This document shows positions 32,080 to 43,609 of a stretch of 64,000 bases of DNA, in pieces. The position numbers and the translations under genes were made by a program. Within the stretch, counting starts at the first letter, position 1, and the number at the start of each line of letters is the position of its first letter. The notes under the pieces were generated by a model, which saw only the letters and a list, made by a program, of their open reading frames with translations, was not told the origin of the DNA and did no database searches. Source of the DNA: Siphonodentalium dalli (Eukaryota > Mollusca > Scaphopoda > Gadilida > Siphonodentaliidae); assembly GCA_032622095.1 (NCBI GenBank), contig CP136069.1:51814760-51878759 (forward strand), given 5' to 3'.

Positions 32080-35000
32080 CCAACTGTCTCCATGCAAACA
32101 AATGAGTTATCATGCAGATTACATTTCGGCCCGGTGCTTGTCTCCATGCAAACAAATGAGTTATCATGCAGATTACATTTCGGCCCGTGCTTGTCTCCAT
32201 GCAAACAAATGAGTTATCATGCAGATTACATTTCGGCCCGGTGCTTGTCTCCATGCAAACAAATGAGTTATCATGCAGATTACATTTCGGCCCGGTGCTT
32301 GTCTCCATGCAAACAAATGAGTTATCATGCAGATTACATTTTGACCCGGTGTCTGTCTCGGTGTAAACAAATGAGTTATCAGGCAGATCACATTTCGGCC
32401 CGGTGCTTGTCTCCGTGCAAACAATTGAGTTATTATGCAGATTACATTTCGGCCCGGTGCTTGTCTCGGTGTAAACAATTGAGTTATCATGCAGATTACA
32501 TTTTGACCCCGTGCTTGTCTCGGTGTAAACAAATGAGTTATCATGCAGATTACATTTTGACCCGGTGTCTGTCTCGGTGTAAACAAATGAGTTATCATGC
32601 AGATTACATTTCGGCCCGGTGCTTGTCTCGGTGTAAACAATTGAGTTATCATGCAGATTACATTTCGGCCCGGTGCTTGTCTCCGTGCAAAAAATTGAGT
32701 TATCATGCAGATTATATTTCGGCCCGGTGCTTGTCTCGGTGTAAACAACTGAGTTATCATGCAGATTACATTTCGGCCCCGTGCTTGTCTCGGTGTAAAC
32801 AAATGAGTTATCTGCAGATTATATTTCGGCCCGGTGCTTGTCTCCGTGCAAACAATTGAGTTATTATGCAGATTACATTTTGACCCGGTGTCTGTCTCGG
32901 TGTAAACAAATGAGTTATCATGCAGATTACATTTCGGCCCGGTGCTTGTCTCCGTGCAAACAATTGAGTTATCATGCAGATTACATTTCGGCCCGGTGAT
33001 TGTCTCGGTGTAAACAATTGAGTTATCAGGCAGATTACATTTCGGCCCGGTGCTTGTCTCCATGCAAACAAATGAGTTATCATGCAGATTACATTTCGGC
33101 CCCGTGCTTGTCTCGGTGTAAACAATTGAGTTATTATGCAGATTACATTTCGGCCCGGTGCTTGTCTCGGTGTAAACAATTGAGTTATTATGCAGATTAC
33201 ATTTCGGCCCGGTGCTTGTCTCGGTGTAAACAACTGAGTTATCATGCAGATTACATTTCGGCCCCGTGCTTGTCTCGGTGTAAACAAATGAGTTATCATG
33301 CAGATTACATTTCGGCCCCGTGCTTGTCTCGGTGTAAACAATTGAGTTATTATGCAGATTACATTTCGACCCGGTGCTTGTCTCGGTGTAAACAACTGAG
33401 TTGTCATGCAGATTACATTTCGGCCCCGTGCTTGTCTCGGTGTAAACAAATGAGTTATCATGCAGATTACATTTCGGACCCGTGCTTGTCTCGGTGTAAA
33501 CAAATGAGTTATGCAGATTACATTTCGGCCCCGTGCTTGTCTCGGTGTAAACAAATGAGTTATCATGCAGATTACATTACGGCCCGGTGCTTGTCTCGGT
33601 GTAAACAATTGAGTTATCAGGCAGCATTTCGGCCCGGTGCTTGTCTCCATGCAAATAAATGAGTTATCATGCAGATTACATTTCGGCCCCGTGCTTGTCT
33701 CGGTGTAAACAATTGAGTTATTATGCAGATTACATTTCGGCCCGGTGCTTGTCTCGGTGTAAACAATTGAGTTATTATGCAGATTACATTTCGGCCCGGT
33801 GCTTGTCTCGGTGTAAACAACTGAGTTATCATGCAGATTACATTTCGGCCCCGTGCTTGTCTCGGTGTAAACAAATGAGTTATCATGCAGATTACATTTC
33901 GGCTCCGTGCTTGTCTCGGTGTAAACAATTGAGTTATTATGCAGATTACATTTCGGCCCGGTGCTTGTCTCGGTGTAAAAAATTGAGTTATTATGCAGAT
34001 TACATTTCGGCCCGGTGCTTGTCTCGGTGTAAACAACTGAGTTATCATGCAGATTACATTTCGGCCCCGTGCTTGTCTCGGTGTAAACAATTGAGTTATT
34101 ATGCAGATTACATTTCGGCCCGGTGCTTGTCTCGGTGTAAACAACTGAGTTATCATGCAGATTACATTTCGGCCCGGTGGTTGTCTCCATGCAAACAAAT
34201 GAGTTATCATGCAGATTACATTTTGACCCGGTGTCTGTCTCGGTGTAAACAAATGAGTTATCAGGCAGATCACATTTCGGACCGGTGCTTGTCTCCGTGC
34301 AAACAATTGAGTTATTATGCAGATTACATTTCGGCCCGGTGCTTGTCTCGGTGTAAACAATTGAGTTATCATGCAGATTACATTTTGACCCGGTGTCTGT
34401 CTCGGTGTAAACAAATGAGTTATCATGCAGATTACATTTCGGCCCGGTGCTTGTCTCGGTGTAAACAGATGAGTTATGCAGATTACATTTCGGCCCCGTG
34501 CTTGTCTCGGTGTAAACAAATGAGTTATCATGCAGATTACATTTCGGCCCGGTGCTTGTCTCGGTGTAAACAATTGAGTTATCAGGCAGCATTTCGGCCC
34601 GGTGCTTGTCTCCATGCAAATAAATGAGTTATCATGCAGATTACATTTCGGCCCCGTGCTTGTCTCGGTGTAAACAATTGAGTTATTATGCAGATTACAT
34701 TTCGGCCCGGTGCTTGTCTCGGTGTAAACAATTGAGTTATTATGCAGATTACATTTCGGCCCGGTGCTTGTCTCGGTGTAAACAACTGAGTTATCATGCA
34801 GATTACATTTCGGCCCCGTGCTTGTCTCGGTGTAAACAAATGAGTTATCATGCAGATTACATTTCGGCTCCGTGCTTGTCTCGGTGTAAACAATTGAGTT
34901 ATTATGCAGATTACATTTCGGCCCGGTGCTTGTCTCGGTGTAAAAAATTGAGTTATTATGCAGATTACATTTCGGCCCGGTGCTTGTCTCGGTGTAAACA

Positions 35001-38000
35001 ACTGAGTTATCATGCAGATTACATTTCGGCCCCGTGCTTGTCTCGGTGTAAACAATTGAGTTATTATGCAGATTACATTTCGGCCCGGTGCTTGTCTCGG
35101 TGTAAACAATTGAGTTATCATGCAGATTACATTTTGACCCGGTGTCTGTCTCGGTGTAAACAAATGAGTTATCATGCAGATTACATTTCGGCCCGGTGCT
35201 TGTCTCGGTGTAAACAGATGAGTTATCATGCAGATTACATTTTGACCCGGTGTCTGTCTCGGTGTAAACAAATGAGTTATCATGCAGATTACATTTCGGC
35301 CCGGTGCTTGTCTCGGTGTAAACAACTGAGTTATCATGCAGATTACATTTCGGCCCCGTGCTTGTCTCGGTGTAAACAAATGAGTTATCATGCAGATTAC
35401 ATTTTGACCCGGTGTTGTCTCGGTGTAAACAAATGAGTTATCATGCAGATTACATTTCGGCCCGGTGCTTGTCTCGGTGTAAACAATTGAGTTATCATGC
35501 AGATTACATTTCGGCCCGGTGCTTGTCTCCGTGCAAAAAATTGAGTTATCATGCAGATTATATTTCGGCCCGGTGCTTGTCTCGGTGTAAACAACTGAGT
35601 TATCATGCAGATTACATTTCGGCCCCGTGCTTGTCTCGGTGTAAACAAATGAGTTATCATGCAGATTATATTTCGGCCCGGTGCTTGTCTCCGTGCAAAC
35701 AATTGAGTTATTATGCAGATTACATTTCGGCCCGGTGCTTGTCTCCGTGTAAACAAATGAGTTATCATGCAGATTACATTTTGACCCGGTGTCTGTCTCG
35801 GTGTAAACAAATGAGTTATCATGTAGATTACATTTCGGCCCCGTGCTTGTCTCCGTGCAAACAATTGAGTTATCATGCAGATTACATTTCGGCCCGGTGA
35901 TTGTCTCGGTGTAAACAATTGAGTTATCAGGCAGATTACATTTCGGCCCGGTGCTTGTCTCCATGCAAACAAATGAGTTATCATGCAGATTACATTTCGG
36001 TCCCGTGCTTGTCTCGGTGTAAACAATTGAGTTATTATGCAGATTACATTTCGGCCCGGTGCTTGTCTCGGTGTAAACAATTGAGTTATTATGCAGATTA
36101 CATTTCGGCCCGGTGCTTGTCTCGGTGTAAACAACTGAGTTATCATGCAGATTACATTTCGGCCCCGTGCTTGTCTCGGTGTAAACAAATGAGTTATCAT
36201 GCAGATTACATTTCGGCCCCGTGCTTGTCTCGGTGTAAACAATTGAGTTATTATGCAGATTACATTTCGGCCCGGTGCTTGTCTCGGTGTAAACAACTGA
36301 GTTATCATGCAGATTACATTTCGGCCCCGTGCTTGTCTCGGTGTAAACAAATGAGTTATCATGCAGATTACATTTCGGCCCCGTGCTTGTCTCGGTGTAA
36401 ACAAATGAGTTATGCAGATTACATTTCGGCCCCGTGGTTGTCTCGGTGTAAACAAATGAGTTATCATGCAGATTACATTTCGGCCCGGTGCTTGTCTCGG
36501 TGTAAACAATTGAGTTACCAGGCAGCATTTCGGCCCGGTGCTTGTCTCCATGCAAATAAATGAGTTATCATGCAGATTACATTTCGGCCCCGTGTTTGTC
36601 TCGGTGTAAACAATTGAGTTATTATGCAGATTACATTTCGGCCCGGTGCTTGTCTCGGTGTAAACAATTGAGTTATTATGCAGATTACATTTCGGCCCGG
36701 TGCTTGTCTCGGTGTAAACAACTGAGTTATCATGCAGATTACATTTCGGCCCCGTGCTTGTCTCGGTGTAAACAAATGAGTTATCATGCAGATTACATTT
36801 CGGCTCCGTGCTTGTCTCGGTGTAAACAATTGAGTTATTATGCAGATTACATTTCGGCCCGGTTGTTGTCTCGGTGTAAAAAATTGAGTTATTATGCAGA
36901 TTACATTTCGGCCCGGTGCTTGTCTCGGTGTAAACAACTGAGTTATCATGCAGATTACATTTCGGCCACGTGCTTGTCTCGGTGTAAACAAATGAGTTAT
37001 CATGCAGATTACATTTCGGCCCCGTGCTTGTCTCGGTGTAAACAATTGAGTTATTATGCAGATTACATTTCGGCCCGGTGCTTGTCTCGGTGTAAACAAC
37101 TGAGTTATCATGCAGATTACATTTCGGCCCCGTGCTTGTCTCGGTGTAAACAAATGAGTTATCATGCAGATTATATTTCGGCCCGGTGCTTGTCTCCGTG
37201 CAAACAATTGAGTTATTATGCAGATTACATTTCGGCCCGGTGCTTGTCTCGGTGTAAACAAATGAGTTATCATGCAGATTACATTTTGACCCGGTGTCTG
37301 TCTCGGTGTAAACAAATGAGTTATCATGCAGATTACATTTCGGCCCGGAGCTTGTCTCCGTGTAAACAATTGAGTTATCATGTAGATTACATTTCGGCCC
37401 GGTGCTTGTCTCCGTGTAAACAAATGAGTTATCATGCAGATTACATTTCGGCACGGTGCTTGTCTCCGTGTAAACAATTGAGTTATTATGCAGATTACAT
37501 TTTGACCCGGTGTCTGTCTCGGTGTAAACAATTGAGTTATCATGCAGATTACATTTCGGCCCGGTGCTTGTCTCCGTGTAAACAATTGAGTTATCATGCC
37601 GATTACATTTCGGCCCGGTGCTTGTCTCCGTGCACACAATTGAGTTATCATGCAGATTACATTTCGGCCCGGTGCTTGTCTCCGTGTAAACAATTGAGTT
37701 ATCATGCAGATTACATTTCGGCCCGGTGCTTGTCTGCGTGTAAACAATTGGTTATCATGCAGATTACATTTCGGCCCGGTGCTTGTCTCCGTGTAAACAA
37801 TTGAGTTATCATGCAGATTACATTTCGGCCCGGTGCTTGTCTCCGTGTAAACAATTGAGTTATCATGCAGATTACATTTCGGCCCGGTGCTTGTCTCCGT
37901 GTAAACAATTGAGTTATCATGCAGATTACATTTCGGCCCGGTGCTTGTCTCCGTGTAAACAAATGAGTTATCATGCAGATTACATCCGTGCAAACATTTG

Positions 38001-38700
38001 AGTTATCATGCAGATTACATTTCGGCCCGGTGCTTGTCTCCGTGTAAACAATTGAGTTATCATACAGATTACATTTCGGCCCGGTGCTTGTCTCCGTGTA
38101 AACAATTGAGTTATCATGCAGATTACATTTCGGCCCGTGTCTGTCTCCGTGCAAACAATTGAGTTATCATGCAGATTACATTTCGGCCCGGTGCTTGTCT
38201 CCGTGTAAACAAATGAGTTATCATGCAGATTACATTTTGACCCGGTGCTTGTCTCGGTGTAAACAAATGAGTTATCATGCAGATTACATTTTGACCCGGT
38301 GTCTGTCTCGATGTAAACAATTGAGTTATTATGCAGATTATATTTCGGCCCCGTGCTTGTCTCCGTGCAAACAAATGAGTTATCATGCAGATTACATTTT
38401 TACCCGGTGTCTGTCTCTGTGTAAACAATTGAGTTATCATGCAGATTACATTTCGGCCCGGTGCTTGTCTCCATGCAAACAATTGAGTTATCATGCAGAT
38501 TACATTTCGGCCCCGTGCTTGTCTCGGTGTAAACAAATGAGTTATCATGCAGATTACATTTCGGCCCCGTGCTTGTCTCGGTGTAAACAAATGAGTTATC
38601 AGGCGTATCACATTTTGACCCGGTGTCTGTCTCGATGCAGATTACATTTCCACCCGATACCTGTCTCGATGCAAAACAACTGAATTATTATGCAGATTAC
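32080..38700. repeat. 54-bp minisatellite, about 122 units, in intron 2 of sulfotransferase B
   Basis: Units read GTCTCGGTGTAAACAATTGA then GTTATCATGCAGATTACATT and TCGGCCCGGTGCTT. Variants alternate at GTCTCCATGC/GTCTCGGTGT, AATTGAG/AAATGAG/AACTGAG and TTTCGGCCC/TTTTGACCC. A higher-order block of about 965 bp recurs, with its shortened CAGGCAGCATTTCGG unit at 33617, 34582 and 36521. Because 54 is a multiple of three and the unit lacks stops in several frames, both strands show frames of 200-750 codons. They overlap each other on opposite strands and I treat them as artefacts. Most units contain GTAAACAA, the forkhead core. Confidence 0.95.
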
Positions 38701-38859
38701 ATTTCGCCAGATTGACTAATACATTAAAAAATGTCAACATGTTGGTCAATAATTATTCGATGTAGGCGGTGATATTCTCCCGGAAATAGTGTAATAGTGC
38801 GCAACCAATTAGAATTCGAGAAATGTCACGTGAGGTATGATATAATAACTTGCACGTAC

Positions 38860-39177
38860 CTTTGTCTTCCAAATATAAATTGAAGTATTCCTGAAAAGAC
38901 TTGAACGGACACTTTCCCGACCACATGAGGGCATGATGGTATCCAGATACAGCTACATCTTTAGGGTTTCTCATGATATGAAACAGTTTACATTTCTTCA
39001 TCATCGCCACGGGGATGTGCTGTGCCCAATAGTGGGTGTTCAGTATCCTTGGTGACGGCAATTTATCAAAATAATCGAAGCTGTGAAACTCGATCATCCA
39101 CGATTCTTTCTCCACAGTTAAAGGCTGAGCATTCCCCTGCTGAAGCATTCCAATAATTTCGTTGATCCAGTGTGTAC
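38860..39177 (-). CDS. Cytosolic sulfotransferase B, exon 2
   Basis: 318 nt, acceptor TTTATACAG before GTACACACTGG and donor GACAAAG followed by GTACGTGC, phase 1 at both ends. It opens GTHWINEIIGMLQQGNAQPL, carries ILNTHYWAQHIP (TH of the catalytic region) and KLFHIMRNPKDVAVSGY (3'-phosphate-binding Arg and Ser). It is four codons shorter than the gene A exon in the variable loop after SGYHH. It joins exon 1 at 41193 across a 2.0-kb intron. The 54-bp minisatellite begins about 160 bp downstream of its donor. Confidence 0.93.
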
Positions 39178-39216
39178 CTGTATAAACAATATTACAACGA
39201 CTGACTGTCTTATTTC

Positions 39217-39239
39217 CCAGTGTGTACCTGTATAAACAA
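39217..39239. repeat. Duplicate of the exon-2 acceptor of sulfotransferase B
   Basis: The 23 bases at 39168-39190, spanning the exon-2 acceptor and ten exonic bases (GTGTGTACCTGTATAAAC), occur again exactly 49 bp upstream in the gene. The copy would make a second acceptor with no usable exon behind it. Confidence 0.85.
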
Positions 39240-41192
39240 CATTTATACCATAATTGTCTATTCTATTGTGTGCATAACACATATTTTGTAAACTTCATCT
39301 TTACACCCTACTGTGGGTATACAGCTTTCTACTGTGGGTATACATTTATACTGTCAGTGTGGGTGTAAATGTTGAAACGTAATTTCATGTGTTAAACGTT
39401 TATACCCATAGTAGAACTACATCACAGTTTTCAAAATAGTTCCTATGTCAAATTCATTTAAAATTGGAAGTTGTCATGATGTAAATTAGAAATGAGGAAA
39501 ATTGCTTGCATTTCAATCAAATGTAGCTTGCCAGTGTCATATCAACTAGGGAACATATGAATGGTACTACAAATCTACTGATCGCTCAGAAACAGGATGA
39601 CATTCACATGTGAAGTGAATGTATGCATCACTGTATGCATCATTTCCTTGTGGCGTAGTGTTTGTGTCTCTCGGTGTGGACACACATTCAAAGTAAACAG
39701 TCGAGTAGTTGAATTGGATGAACAAATCAAAAAAAAAATTATGGTATAAATAAAATACACGCATAGTAGCCGAGAGTACACAATTTTCATCACTCGTGGT
39801 ATTCTCGGCTACTATGCGTGTATTCTATATTACAACGACTGACAATATTATCACAAAATGAAACCAAGAAAATACAAAGCAATAAAAAACAATGGAAATT
39901 AAAAACAAAAACAAAAACAAAAACAAACCTGAAAAACAAATAAAAACAATTTTTTTTAGATGAAACTTGTTTAAAATTACCGTTATATTATTTACCAAAA
40001 ACACAAGAGAAATATGTTTTTACACATTTTTCAATTAAAAGTGTTTTCAAAATATAACTTTTCAATCGAAATTTGTACTGTTGTAAAATTAGTACCACTC
40101 CTTCGACAGTTCATGGGAAATATATGGGACAAATATATTCCTATATAGTGCCAGAAACTTCCAACGTCTAGCCTCTCTAACTAAACTTAATATGAATCGT
40201 ACGGGACGCGTAGTGGAGCAACCACACATGATGTGCCTCAAATTTGCCTTTTTCGGCGACATAACGCTAAGAATAATTTATGTAACACCATGCGGTGGTC
40301 ACGACGGAGACGACATGCCAAATTGACAAGTCGTGTCGAGGATTGTAAAATTTTGTCTGGATTATCGCCATTACTTATTCAATTTTCGTTTTCATTAAAC
40401 TGACAAACGAAATTGGTCTAAATGAAATTAATAGACTTAAATCACACGTGAATGGAATTATGCCACAGTGTTAAGAGATATTGTGGTAAGCTTTAACTTG
40501 GTTATGAACACATGACCCAGAACTCATTTCAGCCCAATGTTTCATTGATCAACAGGCGTGAGATGAACATTCTCAAATATAGTAAATTAGTTATGGGTAG
40601 TTGCCTTTCTAAATGAACATAATCATTATATTGCATTAATCATGAAAAAATATGACTCCTCTCATGATCTTCAAATATGATACATGTATATGAACTGCAC
40701 TTTTGAAAAAAAATCTATTTTACAGAAGGTCTTGGTACCGGAAAACAATGAAATTTTGTTCCATGCCATAAAAGTAAAGAAACGGAGGTTATAATATCCA
40801 ATGATTGTTAATTATTGTGTCACAATCAAATTTCACAAAAAAATCCTAACAGATTTTGAGAAAATCTATTTTGAATTACCAGCAAATTTGGCAAAACGTG
40901 CGTCTGACCCTTCATCAATGTATCGCCAAGATAAAATAGTTACGTCTGAATATACTTTCATCAATTAATTTATTGCCAGGTAAATTTGTCCGCTTCTGAA
41001 CAAAACCTCGTAAATTCATTTATTGACAGGAAAATTTGGCCGCGTCTGATTAATTCATTTATTGCAATGTAAATTATACTGCTTCTCGGCGTAGCATCAC
41101 TAATTCATTTATGCCTGCATCTGAACGTAAACTCATTGAATCATTATCGACAGGCAAATTTACGTGCTTCAGAATGTAACCTCTGATCTTAC
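39240..41192. other. Gene B intron 1, no gene
   Basis: Holds a TGTGGGTATACA-rich patch near 39310-39410 with inverted TACACCC and GGGTGTA ends, an AAACAAAAACAAAAAC run near 39900, and paired CTACTATGCGTGTATT segments (39750-39830) that form an inverted repeat. Otherwise AT-rich with nothing recognised. Confidence 0.55.
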
Positions 41193-41922
41193 CTGAGTTG
41201 GGATAAGCCGTTATAAGAATATCGTCATCTCGAAGTTTGAAGTTCGGTAAGCCGTCTATATTATCTGACATATTCCGCCCAGTCGGCAGTGAAGGGAAGC
41301 AGATACCATCCCTGATCTTCATGTTCCACATATCTCCACCATTCAATTCGGTGGATTTATTTTTATTTTTGTCCTGGTCTCCCGAAGCTTCGTCGGACTT
41401 ATCCTCGTCTTCAGAAGCTTCATCGGACTTATCCTCGTCTTCCGAAGCTTCGTCGGACTTATCCTCGTCTTCCGAAGCTTCGTCGGACTTATCCTCGTCT
41501 TCAGAAGCTTCATCGGACTTATCCTCGTCTTCCGAAGCTTCATCGGGCTTATCCTGGTCTCCCGAATCTTCTTTGGGCTTTTCCTGATCTCCCGAAACTT
41601 CTTCGGACTTATCCTGGTCTCCCGAATCTTCCTTGGTCTTTTCCTGGTTTCCCGAAGCTTCGTCAGGATTATCCTGGTTTCCCGAAACTTCCTTAGTCTT
41701 TTCCTGGTCTCCCGGCACTTCATCGGATCCATTCTCCTCAGCAGGTTCCTCGGATCCGTTACCCTCGTCTCCCGGTACTTCCTCGGATCCATTACCCTCG
41801 TCTCCTTGTACTCCCTCTGATCCATTATCCTCCGGAGGTTCCAGGGATTCATTATCTTCAGGAGGTTCCTCGGATTCATTACCCTCGTCCTCTAACACAT
41901 CGTCGGGGTCACTATCCGCCAT
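41193..41922 (-). CDS. Cytosolic sulfotransferase B, exon 1 with long acidic repeat domain
   Basis: 730 nt, 243 codons plus one base, ending CAACTCAG followed by GTAAG. The start MADSDPDDVLEDEGNESEEP at 41922 is the first in-frame ATG. Residues 1 to about 190 are an acidic, low-complexity extension rich in D, E, S, G and K, with a loose 14-residue repeat and then six copies of a 10-residue unit (DKSDEASEDE, 30 bp in DNA). The SULT core follows: IRDGICFPSLPTGR and LPNFKLRDDDILITAYPNS. The PAPS loop is YPNSG instead of YPKSG, because the codon is AAC. That Lys is normally essential for sulfonate transfer, so the product may be inactive or altered. The acidic extension is absent from gene A. A 31-bp minisatellite starts about 60 bp upstream of the ATG. 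Confidence 0.9.
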
Positions 41923-41984
41923 TGTTAATTAGTTTCTCAGCCTCGACTGCGAATGAATGGAAGCAATTATTTGTACGCGTTTTC

Positions 41985-43580
41985 GTAGAACTGTATAGCA
42001 ACACCACGTTATCAGACACGATTGTATAGCAACACCGCGTTATCAGACATGATTGTATAGCAACACCACGTTATCAGACACGATTGTATAGCAACACCGC
42101 GTTATCAGACACAATTGTATAGCAACACCACGTTATCAGACACGATTGTATAGCAACACCACGTTATCAGACACGATTGTATAGCAACACCGCGTTATCA
42201 GACACGATTGTATAGCAACACCACGTTATCAGACACGATTGTATAGCAACACCACGTTATCACACACGATTGTATAGCAACACCGCGTTATCAGACACGA
42301 TTGTATAGCAACACCACGTTATCAGACACAATTGTATAGCAACACCACGTTATCAGACACGATTGTATAGCAACACCACGTTATCAGACACGATTGTATA
42401 GCAACATCGCGTTATCAGACACGATTGTATAGCAACACCACGCTATCAGACACGATTGTATAAACTAATAACCATAAAGAACTGTACAGCAACACCGCGT
42501 TATCAGACACGATTGTATAGCAACATATCGTTATGAGACACGATTGTATAGCAACACCACGTTATCAGACACGATTGTATAAACTAATAACCATAAAGAA
42601 CTATATAGCAACACCGCGTTATCAGACAGGATTGTATAGCAACACCACGTTATCAGACACGATTGTATAAACTAATAACCATAAAGAACTGTATAGCAAC
42701 ACCGCGTTATCAGACACGATTGTATAGCAACACCACGTTATCAGACACAATTGTATAGCAACACCACGTTATGAGACACGATTGTATAGCAACACCACGT
42801 TATCAGACACGATTGTATAGCAACACCACGTTTTCAGACACGATTGTATAGCAACACCACGCTATCAGACACGATTGTATAAACTAATAACCATAAAGAA
42901 CTGTACAGCAACACCGCGTTATCAGACACGATTGTATAGCAACATATCGTTATGAGACACGATTGTATAGCAACACCACGTTATCAGACACGATTGTATA
43001 GCAACACCACGTTATCAGACACGATTGTATAGCAACACCACGTTATCAGACACGATTGTATAGCAACACCACGTTATCAGACACGATTATATAAACTAAT
43101 AACCATAAAGAACTGTACAGCAACACCGCGTTATCAGACACGGTTGTACAGCAACACCGCGTTATCAGACACGATTGTATAGCAACACCACGTTATGAGA
43201 CACGATTGTATAGCAACACCACGTTATGAGACACGATTGTATAGCAACACCACGTTATCAGACACGATTGTATAGCAACACCACGTTATCAGACACGATT
43301 GTATAGCAACACCACGTTATCAGACACGATTGTATAGCAACACCACGTTATCAGACACGATTGTATAGCGACACCACGTTATCAGACACGATTGTATAAA
43401 CTAATAACCATAAAGAACTGTACAGCAACACCGCGTTATCAGACACGATTTTATAGCAACACCACGTTATGAGACACGATTGTATAGCAACACCACGTTA
43501 TGAGACACGATTGTATAGCAACACCACGTTATCAGACACGATTGTATAGCAACACCACGTTATCAGACACGATTGTACAA
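41985..43580. repeat. 31-bp minisatellite, about 50 units, directly upstream of sulfotransferase B
   Basis: Units of GATTGTATAGCAACACCACG plus TTATCAGACAC. Every few units a variant join (GTATAAACTAATAACCATAAAG) appears, giving a looser higher-order pattern. TTATCA is TGATAA, a GATA-factor core, on the gene's strand. A related longer-period array lies at 50195-50690. Confidence 0.95.
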
Positions 43581-43609
43581 GAAAACCAATGTCAGAAATG
43601 GTAACACGC

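Noticed and set aside
32080-38700. Long ORFs (up to 746 codons) on both strands, with Cys-rich 18-residue repeats
   Set aside because: They arise from a 54-bp unit without stops. Opposite-strand frames overlap completely and no non-repeat domain, signal peptide or splice context exists.
41237-41932. Plus-strand ORFs rich in SSSEASSDLS opposite exon 1 of gene B
   Set aside because: Antisense shadow of the coding 30-bp repeats. The minus strand carries the clear sulfotransferase core and a good donor.
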